From Antennarius striatus (Eukaryota > Chordata > Actinopteri > Lophiiformes > Antennariidae): 64,000 nucleotides of DNA. This document shows positions 44,861 to 57,063 of the stretch, piece by piece (the first letter of the stretch is position 1; each line of letters begins with the position of its first letter). The stretch is taken from assembly GCF_040054535.1 (NCBI RefSeq), contig NC_090781.1:5786001-5850000 (forward strand). The letters run 5' to 3'. The translations under genes and the position numbers were made by a program. Below the pieces are notes generated by a model. It was not told where the DNA came from. It ran no database searches and saw only the letters and a list, made by a program, of their open reading frames with translations.

Positions 44861-45181
44861 ATGGCCAATGCTACCCCTTGCATGCCCTCAGGGGCCATAT
44901 CCCAGGTCTTTTTCCCACCTGGGGGTTCCTCACCACCGGCTGTGGTGCATCAAGGGACTTCCTTATCCATGCACTCTTTGCCCACTCAGGGTGGTTTTCA
45001 GGTGATGGAGATGGCACCAGGGCAGGGTCCTGGTGGGTCTGTGATGCCCTCGCTGCTTCCCACCCCAGCAGGGGTGTCATTCATCATCCAGATCGGCCTC
45101 ACCAGAGAATCTGTGTTTCTGCCCCAGTCTGCTGACTTGGCCTATGTGAAACAAATTGCCTGCTCCATTGTCGACACCAAG
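44861..45181 (+). CDS. prkd2: Protein kinase D2, first coding exon
   Basis: 107 codons from ATG 44861 to the donor ACCAAG|gtagga, phase 0. The N-terminal 70 residues are Pro/Gly/Ser/Met-rich and variable, as in PRKD2. From residue 71, GVSFIIQIGLTRESVFLPQS then ADLAYVKQIACSIVDTK matches the start of the N-terminal ubiquitin-like domain of protein kinase D (human PRKD2 has IQIGLTREFVLLP and VKQLACSIVDQK at this place). PKD2 is a diacylglycerol-activated Ser/Thr kinase of the cytosol, Golgi and plasma membrane; the C1, PH and kinase domains are in exons beyond the window. The tandem position after strn4 supports PRKD2 rather than PRKD1 or PRKD3. ORF continuation past 45181 is only TG-repeat translation. 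Confidence 0.93.
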
Positions 45182-45186
45182 GTAGG

Positions 45187-45291
<105 letters not shown>

Positions 45292-47715
45292 GTGGATGTC
45301 TGCTTTCTCCAAGTGAGAAGCTGTTCATGCACATAGCAGTCATTCCTGGCTTTCAAAAACATTTTCGGTTTCTTCTAGTTTATAGCATCGCAATCTTTTC
45401 CAACACACTGTTTACTGTACACTCCGAATGAAAGTGCACACAAAAGTGAACAGAGAAATAAAAAAAACATTTAAACTCTGCAAATTTAGCACAGCAGACC
45501 TATGGCGGGATGTTAAGTGTCTGAGTGTCAGTGACTGGAGTAGATTTGTGGAACTTTCGCGCCATGCATGGCTCATCAGTGAAAACATGGAAAAATATTT
45601 CTCACTGGTTGTGGCAAAATAGCAAAATCTAGCTTAAGCCAAAATGCAGTATAACAAAATTAAGCACATTGACTTGTTTTCTAGAGCCATGTGAATCTGA
45701 CAGAGATGCTGTGGTATGGCTGTCCAAATGCATTGCCCTGTGACCTTAGCTTGTCAGGTTCAAAAGTCTTCTTCACCTGTTTGTGGCTCAACTTCTTGGT
45801 TTTCATTCTTCTTCCTTTAGTGGAGACTAAATCTCTTTAAATGCTAGCTTCGCATTAAAACTGATCATAAACAAGACCTTGTGTCTTCAGTTAGCTTCGC
45901 AAATAATTATAATTTTGATTTTTCTTTCTACTCACAGAACACACCTCTTACTTTTATGCAAGTGTGTATTCAAATTGGACTTCCATTTGATATTTGTACT
46001 TGTTTGCTGTATCAACATCTTGAAATTATAGTGGTGTTCAGCATTTTATTTGCATGTCAATCAAAACCTACATTGAGTAGTAAACATATTGTCTTCCTTA
46101 AATTGAAAAAGAAGATGCCAGAACAAACATACCAGGTTGAGGAGGAGGGAGAAGTTGTAACATCCTCTTCGAAGCAGGAACAATAGGCCTTATGGGGAAA
46201 TGCACTGTTCTTGTGAGAGAATGATGTCATTCAGGTATGTTGTATCATCTCTTATTGGTGTGGCAGCTTCAGGAGGCCGTGTGTTTATATCTACCTTTCA
46301 AACTGTATCATAATTGCATGAGCAGATTTCAACATCCTGTGATTTGTAGAACCATCAAAAGTCCAAAACAAATCAGGAAATACAAATATCTCCCCCCACC
46401 CATCTCACTCATCTAAACTGTATTCATTGTCTTCTGTACGGACTCTAATGGTTTGCTGATATCTGCTAATGTCTGCTTTGTGTGAGTCAGTGAAGTGGAA
46501 TCAAGTCTCAAATACGATAACATGCACTTGTCACTTGTATTTCAACAGCGACTTGGAGATGAGGCTTTTGGCTTAAAAACAAAACAACTTGGTAACTTCA
46601 CCCGTGGACAAGATTAAAAAGTGTGGGGTTTTTTTTATCAACTGCCACAAATCAATTACTTTCATGAATCCTGATTAAGACTGTGAGTTGAAAATACACA
46701 TTTGCTCAGAGCTGCAATTCAGAGATTTACTCACGGTGTGCTCAGTAAATCTTGGAATACTGTACTCCATAGTGTAAATGTTTAAACTGAATCAATTACT
46801 GGTGCATTCAGGTGCAGTTATTTTTGTAAACTCTGAAATCTACAGGAGTGGTAGAGTCCTGGCAAGCAATGTGTGCTGCATTGGAGTGCACTGATGGCTA
46901 CAAAAGTAGTTTAAAATGGAAGCTCTTTATTTTTTAACTTGATATTCTCAGAGAAACCAAAACTACTTTACAGTGTGACATAGATGTGGCCATTATGATG
47001 GGTTTTGTTACTCTTTTGATTTGTGTTTTTCCAGATGCCACAAATGCCAGAGTTCCTTCATTTTATACAAGTGTCCATAAAAAACCTCCACAAAATGTCC
47101 CAAAAGACCTATAGCTTGTTATACAATAAATTTTGAGTGGAAAAATAATTTTAATGTTAGAAACTCTCTCTATAAATTTGAGTTCATAAAAGAAACATGT
47201 TTATTGAAAGTCTTTAATGCTGGATGGCTTTTTGTAGGTCACTGCAATTAACCAGCAAGTTATATTTGGCTTTTTAGAAGCACTTCCTGGTCAGTATTTC
47301 AGTATAGCACTGAAATAGCACTATGGAACTTTGAATGTATTAAAAATATGACTTGGAGCATTGTTGACATCCCCAGGAAAACAGAAAATAATGTAATTGC
47401 TATTTATACATAAAATAGATGTATATAATCCAGCCCAACATATTGAGACATAATAGTTATGTGGCCTAATTTCCATCAGTTTACACATGTAAATACATTC
47501 CAAAGGGCTGCCTCAACCTTGTGATTTCATTGTGTGGTTACTTAATGACAAAATATAGCTGCTTATCTTATCTGCTTATGAAATGATGCAGTTCTGTGAA
47601 CAGCATTACTGAAGGAAGAATGGCACTTGGTTATACTGAAGCATAGCAAAAGTCTGCCTGTATTCTTGGGTCACTCCACTGTGCATTGCCCTCTGCTTGC
47701 TTGTGTGCGTGTGCA

Positions 47716-47718
<3 letters not shown>

Positions 47719-47757
<39 letters not shown>

Positions 47758-47762
47758 TGTGT
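47719..47762. repeat. (GT)n microsatellite
   Basis: GT tract with one ATGT interruption. Confidence 0.92.
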
Positions 47763-48396
47763 ATGACGTTTTGGATGATTTCCCACCAGCAGCGACCTGC
47801 CGGTGTCAGGAAACACACCCAAAGGTCAGTTTGACATGTAGTAAATAGAGTTAATAAACTTGACTCTGTCACAAGTACCCTGACGTTAACCTTTCCTATA
47901 TTTTGCACAGAGAGGAATGTTGACTGCATCTAAATTCATAATGGGTACAAATTTGTGCTTCCTGTCTCACAGTATCCACAAAGCTTGAAAGAAATATGGT
48001 TGTTCCGATGGTGATACTCACCAAAGTCAGAGAATATATATTTTGCCCACATTTCATATGACAGTTTTTTTTGAAGTGTGTGTTCATGTTGGAATGAATC
48101 TCTCTTGGATGTTGTTAATGTAACTATCTTGTAATATCGACTTCCTGAATAAATGTGATTTTAAAAATCTCTCTCATATGATTGTAGAAGAGATGATTGT
48201 GGAGAAGGGATAATTGTTTTTTTTTCTTCGCCTGATTTTTTAGTTTGATAAATGTTAAAATGATACATATTTCTTTGTTCAGAAAACACACAGTATTAAT
48301 GAAAATTCTCTTTACGTGAATCGTTGTTGGATTTCGTGTCAATGCGATTATTTTGTAATTTGACTTTTCTAAATAAACGTGATGTTAAAAATCAAA

Positions 48397-48414
48397 TCTC
48401 TCTCTCTCTCTGTC

Positions 48415-48463
<49 letters not shown>

Positions 48464-48479
48464 TTCTCTCTCTCTCTCG
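48397..48479. repeat. (CT)n microsatellite
   Basis: Polypyrimidine tract with TGTC and TTTC interruptions. Confidence 0.93.
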
Positions 48480-48933
48480 ACTGACCCTTTCCCTATAGTG
48501 AGCTTGTCTCTGTGCTCTAACGACTCCTTGTTGGACCCGATCAGCCTCAGTGACAGTAATAGAAAAAACATGTATAAATTGATTGTAAAGGTTCTAAACA
48601 ATGACAAACAAACATAGGGATGACACACCATGGAGGGTTCACCTTGGGCTGACAGCGAATGTAAACCCTTCTTTGGAGTCTTTCTACAAACAGCCGTTAA
48701 CAAAGAGAGTTGGAGATCTCCAATGAGGAGTTTTACACGGTGCTATAGCCGTCAACAGTTTTATTGTATTTTTAAATCCAAATATATTGGAAAACTGTCC
48801 GTTCTGTTCTCACAAGGAAACTATTTTTTACTGATTCCTAGAATGTCAGAGACTTGACAATCTATCCCTGTTTTTAGAGGGAATCTTTCTCTCATTCAGT
48901 CTTGTTTTTGACAGACAGATATACATTATAGGT

Positions 48934-49170
48934 TTGAAGCGCAGGAAAAATCAAAAAAAGGATTTGCAGATTCTAAACTTTCTTCTGGGCCAAGCAAAGA
49001 TGGCGATTTATTTAAGCAGGAAGGAAAAGGTTGAAAGTTCATCTGACTTCAGTCCAGAAGCCATTTTAGAAGAATGTGTCAAACAAGAATCAGAATCGAT
49101 TTTAACTATTTCAGAGCTATGAATGATTTAGACGCTATGGTGTGTCAAAGGTGTCTCGTGTTCCGTGTTA
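48934..49170 (+). pseudogene. LINE-type ORF C-terminal remnant (possibly L1/Tx1-like)
   Basis: The frame at 48934-49122 reads LQILNFLLGQAKMAIYLSRK, and after a frameshift the next frame gives RIRIDFNYFRAMNDLDAM. This pair of motifs (AKMAIYxSRK, then RIxIDFxxF) occurs near the C-terminus of repetitive fish LINE proteins. I could not place it firmly in a clade. The frameshift makes it a pseudogene. Confidence 0.45.
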
Positions 49171-49247
49171 AATGAGGAACTCATGTTCAGTCAGTCTTTG
49201 GTTTAGTTCAAGTATATTTTGTCCACATTTCATAAGATAGTTTTCTC

Positions 49248-49263
49248 TTTCTCACTCTCTCTG

Positions 49264-49293
<30 letters not shown>
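49248..49293. repeat. CT/CA compound microsatellite
   Basis: A CT-rich tract (ctctctctgtctctctctct) passing into CACACA. Confidence 0.9.
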
Positions 49294-49294
<1 letters not shown>

Positions 49295-50814
49295 CTCAGC
49301 AATCCCCCAAATCCCCTAAATGCAGAACTCCTGCCCTGCTAGGAGCTTTAGGTGGGAGATTTGGACAATAGACGGCTTGTCCGGGTTTGGCCAGCTGAAT
49401 GCGACACATGACTTGAACTGTGTGTACATGCACAAATGCCTACATTGGTGTGTTTCAAGGGGCAGCAAAGGCAGTTTGGTACCCCACACCCCCGCCTACG
49501 GTCGTCTCTCCCATCCCAGAAAGGGTGAGTCACCAGTTCTGTTTATTCACTGGCTCCCTTCTTGTGTTCCATTGGCATGTTTTTCCATTCATTTTTCTGG
49601 GGAAGATCACCCTGTCCTCGGGCTTCAACTCCCAACACCAACCCAGAGTTGAGGAGAATCCAACAGCTACAGCGTCTTGATTGAAGCATTCATCTCAGTG
49701 TCAGACCAGAACTCAAAATACACCTTCAGTCACAAAGCTGAAGACGTGACAAGCCCCACAAATTTTATAGCCTATGTTAAACAAGTCACCCCCCCAGCCC
49801 CCAACACACCTCCAGATTGCCTGGAAAACAGAGATGTGTCTCCATTCAGCCATGATGTAACTCTGGTTCATTTGCTCTTGATCGGATAGACCTCACTGAC
49901 TCCCTTCCTTTTGGCACTATTTCCTCTGAAATGTCATTCAATAATTTCTTAAAAGAGTTTCATGCTTTGCTGCTTTTAATGGCAACGTCTGTGATGTATG
50001 AAGAAAGTTTTCCTCTCCTCTTCTTTTGCTGGGATTAAAAACTTTAATTCTAACTTCAGCAATCCTTAGAATCTCTGCTTTCTCTCCTTATCCGTCCCTC
50101 TCCCATCCGTCTTGTCTGCCTCAACATCAATTCCTTACAGTCAGCCTTTTCCGCCTCCTATTCAACTTCCTGATCATTCACTTTCCTTTATCTTTGCTTT
50201 CATTCATTCGCTGCCTTCCCTGTGTCACCTTGTAATTTTATTGTTTAGAATGTTGAATACTTCAGATGTAACAGTGTGAGCAAATTAACACCATTTCCTT
50301 GTTGGATGAGACAGGGCATCACTGGTTTGGAGCGCATATAGAGGCTGTACGCCAGTCAGACAGAAAATTCAATGCTGGTCTTGTCACAGTAAATTCACCA
50401 ACAAATACGGCATGGAAGGTCAACCAAGTGTCACGGCTTTGTCTGACTTCGAGCTTTGTTTTAAATATTTTCCCGATGTTGAAATCGGATACATTTCAAT
50501 GTCAAGAAACCCGATTCCTGTATTTTGGTGATTTGGAAGATTTCCTCCTATCTTTCTTTAATTTAAGGCGGTAATGGTTTGTTTTGTGCTCGCTTTGTTC
50601 AGTTTTGCTGACTGAAGGTAACCATGTTGTCAATTAGAGTCACTGAGGGGGTGTCTTACTTTTGGAGGGTGAATACCATTTGTACTCTAGTTTATCCAGT
50701 CTGCTTGAAGACATTACACTTAAGAATGACCCAGGCCCTGTATTTAAAAGTGTATAGTACTCCAGGTTCTGCATCTGTGACCAGATCTGGTCTATATTCA
50801 CTTGTAATCCAGAT

Positions 50815-50844
50815 TGTGTGTGTGTGTGTGTGTGTGTGTGTATT

Positions 50845-50876
<32 letters not shown>
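50815..50876. repeat. (TG)n microsatellite, interrupted
   Basis: TG tract with two TTTG-type interruptions. Confidence 0.92.
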
Positions 50877-51059
50877 GCTTTGTTGTCTCATAATTTAGAC
50901 CTATAAATTCAAAATCATGTCATGTCTACTGAGCCTGACTGCAGACTCATCTGTAATGAGTTGCGACACAGTGTGTGAAGGAAACACTCCCTTCTCCATT
51001 CATTTAGTTTGTATGTGTTTTAACATTTTTGCTTAACTGAAAAGTTCAGAAGATTAAAG

Positions 51060-51135
51060 ATGATCATTTATCAATTGTTATTAGTCCCCTGTAGGGGAAA
51101 TTATTTTTCCATTCATGTTGTCAGTATTCATTACG

Positions 51136-51196
<61 letters not shown>

Positions 51197-51440
51197 TGCT
51201 AGTCGGGCATGCAGGTGATAGTGAGGGGTAGCTCCCTCTTGGGGTGTCCCCAATGAGCAATTTATAAAGGGGACTGCACCTTGCTCATGGGGACCTCAGC
51301 GGTACTTCGGAAGTGAACTGGCACCTCTCCACTGCCAGTTCACACTCCAAAATTTTTACCAGACATGCGCAAAAAAACAGCCACTCTCCGGTACCCAACC
51401 CAAGACTTAGTGGACTGAGCTACTGCTGCTGCAACTGTCT
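51060..51440 (-). mobile_element. L2/CR1-like LINE 3'UTR fragment with CA tract
   Basis: attagtcccctgtaggggaa resembles the 3' end of fish L2/CR1 LINEs on the minus strand. A CA tract (51137-51191) follows, then accttgctcatggggacctc, a common fish LINE 3'UTR motif. Non-coding. Confidence 0.5.
51137..51191. repeat. (CA)n microsatellite
   Basis: About 27 CA units inside the LINE 3'UTR fragment. Confidence 0.95.
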
Positions 51441-52468
51441 GTAATTATAGACTCTTTATACATCATACCAGTGTTCTCAACAAATAATTGCAATCTTAGG
51501 TACACCTTTTGTTCATGACAGCTGCCTAGGATGTTATCCATAGATGGGTTTCAGAGCTGATATTGCCCCCAGAATATCAACACTACCTCCTAAACAAGCT
51601 GCACTGTGCAAACCAGTTTTGTGACAGTATTGCAAAAGGGGGGAGATTATCACAATTTATTCACATCTCAAAAATTTTAAAATTTGTATTTCATAACTGG
51701 TTTGTACAATTACCTTGCCCTTACCTGTCTTGGGGTTTAGATTTAGCTCTGCCTTTATTCTACAGTGGTAAAGGTTGAGGTCTATGTAGACATTTGTAGT
51801 TTGTCTTTTTATGTCTCTGCTCACTGCTTTACCTTCATCCTCATCAACTTCGGATTACTCAGTTTTGGCACCTTGTGGTAAACTATAATCCTCATTATTT
51901 GAGTATGTCAGCAGAAAAGGTTAAAGTTGTATGTGTATTTTCCAGTTACGGTAATTTTGTCCAGCTGTTGTCCAGCCATGATTGACATTGAAAAACTGAC
52001 TGATGATAAGTCATAGCTGGGACATATATTAATTGCTGTTACCACATTCATGTTTTTATGTCAATTATAATTTCCTATTGTATTCCTATTGTGACTTGTT
52101 TTGTGGAGATTCACAGTTAATCCTGTCATGTTGTTGTTTTGTTTTGGAAAATGGTGACAACCTGGTTTAATTTATTTAATAATCTAACTTTAAAATTTAA
52201 TCTGTGATTTTTTTGTTTTTGCAAGGTTGTTTTTTAGGAAGAGAAATTTGAACAGAAGTTTGTGTCTTTGATTAGACAGAAATACAAAGTAAAATCACAC
52301 ACAAACACATGCAGCTGTGAGTGAGAGGACTGGCCCTGGCCATTGTTTCCATCTCCGCTGTGGAAGGGGCTGTTTCTGTCTCTCTCCCAGGAGAAGCACT
52401 TTGGCCCTGGGAATGGGATCATACACACCGCCTCCTGTTTACCTCACTCTCTTGCACATATATTCTAA

Positions 52469-52517
52469 ACACACACACGCGCGCGCGCGCACACACACAC
52501 GCACACGCACACACACA
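52469..52517. repeat. CA/CG compound microsatellite
   Basis: CACACA flanking a GCGCGCGC core, a Z-DNA-prone alternating purine-pyrimidine tract. Confidence 0.92.
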
Positions 52518-52591
52518 AAATCGAATAGATTAAGGTCTGCTGAAGACAAGGCCATATTGTTTGCATGAAAACGACAGAGTTCCTCTTGCAT

Positions 52592-55390
52592 CATAGATAG
52601 ATTATTAATCCCGTAGGAAATTGTACATATCCACTGCTCAGGCATTACATAAAGAATAAATACTGGATAAACACCAGGAGAAAAAGAAACACTGACTTCA
52701 CAGGACATACCGTACACTACACTAACAGACACATGCAGCATTAACAGGACTTATATACTAAACTATAAAATATAGACAGTATAAAATTACATTAAAATAT
52801 ACTGTAAACAGTATAAAATTAAGATATAAACAGTATAAAATTAAATCAATTCAACCGCATGCTAACCTCACCACTTCCCCCTGCTCTTCCTGAGAGAGTC
52901 ATTGCCCCCCCTGATGGGACGGGGTACGAAGGAGGACCTCAGCCTCTCTGTGGAGGCGCTGTGTGACAGCAGTCTGCCGCTGAAGGTGCTTCTCTGCTGG
53001 GAGAAGGTGGTGTGCAGGGGGTGGCAGGTGTTGTTCATGATAGCCTTAACTTTAGACATGGTCCTGCTCTCCAGAACTGTCTCAAAAGAGTCCAGGCTCA
53101 GCCCGACCACTGAGCCCGCTCTACAGATGAGTCTGTTAAAACGGTCCATATCTCTTTTCCTGGCCCCACCACCCCAACACACAATGGCGAATGAGAGCAC
53201 ACTGGAGACTACGGACTGACAGAACTTGAGAAGGAGCTTAGGACAGATGTTGAAGGAGGCCAAGCCTCCTCAGGAAGTACATCCTGCTCTGCCCCTTCTT
53301 GTACACACAGTCCGAGCTGAGTGACCAGTCCTGTCTGCTGTCAAGCTGCAGTCCCGGGTACTTATAGTTTCGTACCACCTCCACCTCACTGCCCTCGATG
53401 ATCACTGGCTGTGGAGACGGAGGTGCCTGCTGGAAATCCAGCACCATCTCCTTCGTCTTGGAGACGTTGAGCTGGAGCTGGTTCTGTTGGCACCACTCCG
53501 CGGAAGTCAGCCACCAATTCCCTGTACTCCCCCTCATCACCCTCCCGGATACATGCCACAATCGCAGTGTCATCGGAGTACATCTGTATGTGGTATGTAT
53601 CCGAGTTGTGCTTGAAGTCCGATGTGTAGAGGGTGAAGATAATGGGGGAGAGCATGGTCCCCTGTGGTGCCCCCGTGCTGCTGGTCACCATAGAAGACAA
53701 ACAGTCCCCCATCCGGACGTACTGGGGTCTGTCCATTAGGTAGTCCGTAATCCAGCTCACGAGGTACGGGTCCATAGCTATGGAGGTCAATTTGTCCTGC
53801 AGGAGCCGGAGCTGGATGGTGTTGAAGGCACTCAAAGTCAAAGAAGAGCACCCTGGCGGCACAGCCCCCGGCGTCCAGGTAGGAGAGTACACGGTGGAGG
53901 ATGTACAAGACAGCATTGTCAACCCCAACCTTGGCCTGATAGGCGAACTGGGGAGGGTCCATTGCACCCTTCACCTGTGGACGCATGAGCTCCAGGACCA
54001 GTCGCTCTAGGGTCTTCATTACATAGGAGGTAAGAGCGACCGGTTGGTGGTCGTTGAGCTCAGTAGGGCGTCCTTTCTTGGGTACAGGGACAATGCAAGA
54101 GGTCTTTCACAGTGACGGGACCCTCCCCAGCCGCAGACTGAGGTTGAACAATAGCTGCAGGGGGTCCCCCAGTTCCGAAGCACAGGCTCGGAGGAGTCTT
54201 GGGGAGACCTTATCCGGTCCAGCCGCCTTTATAGGGACGGAGCCTCCTCAGCGTTGTCGTCACCAGGTCTGCAGTTATGACGGTCTTGGTCGTGGTGGGA
54301 GCAGGAGGTCGTGGAGCGGTTGGAAGTCCAGTAGTTGAGGTGGGGTCATTGAGCTTCGCAGTTCTTGGAGAGAGCTCGGGAGAAGTGGAAGGAAAGGAAG
54401 CACAGGAGGAGGGAGCATCAGTGGAGTGGTCTGCAGGGCTGGGAGAGGCCTGGGACGAGGAGCCGGGAGTGGTGGGGGAGCTGAACCGATTGAAAAAGCT
54501 GTTTAGTTCATTCGCTCGTTCAATATTCCCCTCCACAGTGCTGCGCCCTTTCCCGTGTCCGGGGATGGTTCTCATCCCATTCCAGACCTCCCGCACCTGG
54601 TTGCACCCCAGCTGCTTCTCCAGCTTCTTCCCGTACGCCTCCTTGGCCTCCCTCAGGCATAGTCTCACTTCATGCTGGGCCTTCCTCATCTCCTCCTCGT
54701 TCTTGCTCCTGAACGCCAGTTTCTTCCTGTTCAGGACAGCCTTGACTTCCTTGGTTACCCATGGTTTGTTGTTGGGGTAACACCTGACTGTCCTGACAAG
54801 GGCCACTGTGTCCACACAGAAGTTCATGTAATCTGTAAAAAACTGAGCTGCCCCCTCAATGTCTTCCCTTGTGAGCCCACTATGATATCCCAGTTGGTGG
54901 TCTGGAAGCAGTCCCTCAGCATCTCCTCCACTTCCGGGGACCACCTCCTGACCTGTTGCTGGCAGCCCTTTCACCAGCGGAATGTCGGTGGGCTGTAGGT
55001 GCACTAGCTTGTCGTCTGATTTACCTAGTGGAGGGAGGGGGGTGGCGGTGTATGCCTCCTTAGCATTAATGTAGGACAGATCGGTGGTTCTGTTCTTCTG
55101 TGTGGAGCACTCTACACACTGGACCTTTTTGGGGAGAGATGAGTCCAAGGTGACGTGGTTAAATAATGACGAGCGCCTCCGGGTGCCGGGTCCGAAGAGC
55201 AGAGGTGGTCCCACAGATGGTCTCTTGTGCAGTTTCAAACTAGCCCTTTCAACGCGACCCGCTCGGCATCCGCGATATCTCCGTCGGAGCTCGGCGGGGA
55301 TGTGATCATGTGTTGCTGGGTCTCCTTTGACCTTCAGAGACATTAACTCATCCCTGTAGTGCACTAGTATATTGCTATACATTATCTAAA
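52592..55390 (-). mobile_element. L2/CR1-group LINE, rearranged and degenerate
   Basis: Read on the minus strand, from the 5' remnant near 55390 to the tail at 52592 (gatagattattaatcccgt). The 54210-55382 frame has NKPWVTKEVKAVLNRKKLAF and RSKNEEEMRKAQ, then LREAKEAYGKKLEKQL, the linker typical of L2/CR1. Reverse transcriptase follows in several frames: KTLERLVLELMRP (53570-54019), GAPQGTMLSPIIFTLYTSDF and YSDDTAIV (53386-53967), then QLNVSKTKEMVLDF and RMYFLRRLGLLQ (53238-53573). The C-terminal part is at 52868-53263. The endonuclease is missing. At least three frame changes make it inactive. Confidence 0.88.
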
Positions 55391-55835
55391 TTTATTTATA
55401 ATAATATACACAGAAACATAGAAAAAAAAGCAAAATTCAGCATAACAAACTCACTCTGGGCAGAGGAAACAGCAGCCTGCTTGCGCATGTGCAAAGGAAG
55501 TCACTGTGAATTCATTTGGAATGAAAACTGCTCTCCATCCACTAATGTCATAATCAGGGTTTGGGCTTGCTGCTCATCCATCCATCATAGAATAATTTGG
55601 TAACCGCTGCTAATCAGCCCAAACTTGTTCAGGTGAATACATACATAACAGTTAGCAAAACACTAGGAAGGTGACCAAGTGAAAGAAGAGGATTTTTTTA
55701 ACCTGCAGGACATTTGATGAGTGTGTGGGGATAAAGCATGAACATTAGTTTTTACTCACATGTTTAAAATTGTTTTAACAGGAACAACCAACAGCTGCAG
55801 GCCATTGGCTCTACAGTATTGTTAAAGGGGTTGTA

Positions 55836-55949
<114 letters not shown>

Positions 55950-56839
55950 TATTTGCATTATAACTGAGCAGCTATGCGTGACTGACCATGACTGGTCCCT
56001 GCTAGATGTTTTTTGATTGGTTCTGGGTAAAGTTAAAGACATTTGGTTATTCAAATCATTCACACAGCCACCCAGATCATAGGTTTGTGCATCAGGAGTA
56101 GATTTCTTCTAATCTGTAGCGATAGCTGAGTTTATGTGATCCAAAGAGGAACGTTTAAGAGAATGCACAAAACACATCTGTCTATTCACTATTTGTGGTG
56201 TGGTGTTACCTTTGATTCACATTTACTTGTTCAATCTCCTGAAGCTATGAATCAGTCTTTTTTGTTACCTTAGAGTCAGGGGGCAGATCCGTCTCCCTCT
56301 TTCTACAGTAGCCCAGAAAAGGCCAAGCTCAGAAGCACTTGCTCTCATGATGGCCAAATGCATTTTTTCCCTCTTTTTAGTACATGATGAGATCAGGGAT
56401 GTTCATTTTGATGCATCTGCTAAATTCAACTGAAATCTAATATTTAAATATTTAAATTTTACTCATTACCAGATGGATCTTGTTTTTGTAGTTTATGCCA
56501 GTTTATTTAATGGTAGCATTTGGTAGTAGTTAATTCCTTAAAACTTATTTTAAAAGCAGATAAAAACAAACAAAAAAACCAACAACAAATTTTTGCCAGA
56601 TCTAGTTGGAATGGAAAGCAAAAAGAAGCTGAGTTATTGGTAAAAACAAATAAATTTTTTTTAAAAAAATCACTGTTCACTGATTACTATGAATGTGTCT
56701 CTTGTTTGATAAAATGCCCTTCTTGTAATTGCAGAAATGCATAGAGGTGTACGGGACATGAGGACTTAATGTTCAGTAAAAAAAAAAAACAGTTGTTCAA
56801 AGTCCAAGATGTCTGTGAAGGTAAAAACACAAAAGATTA

Positions 56840-57054
56840 GATAGATAGATAGATACTTTAATAATCCCGGAGGAAATTGCATATATCCACTGCTCAGGCA
56901 TTACATAACAAATAATACTGGATAAACACCAGGAGAAAAAGAAACACTGACATCAAAGGACATACCACAAGATATACATTACACTAACAGACAGAACACA
57001 TGCAGCACTAACAGGACTTATATACTAAACTATAACTAAAATATAAACAGTATA
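56840..57054 (-). mobile_element. L2/CR1-like LINE, 215-bp 3' end insertion
   Basis: The same 3'UTR as the 52.6-kb element (ctgctcaggcattacataa, taaacaccaggagaaaaaga), reversed, with a GATA tail. Flanked by the 9-bp repeat aaaagatta at 56831-56839 and 57055-57063, a probable target duplication. Confidence 0.82.
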
Positions 57055-57063
57055 AAAAGATTA

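Noticed and set aside
54277..54780. 167-residue plus-strand frame
   Set aside because: Antisense to the L2/CR1-like LINE frame on the minus strand.
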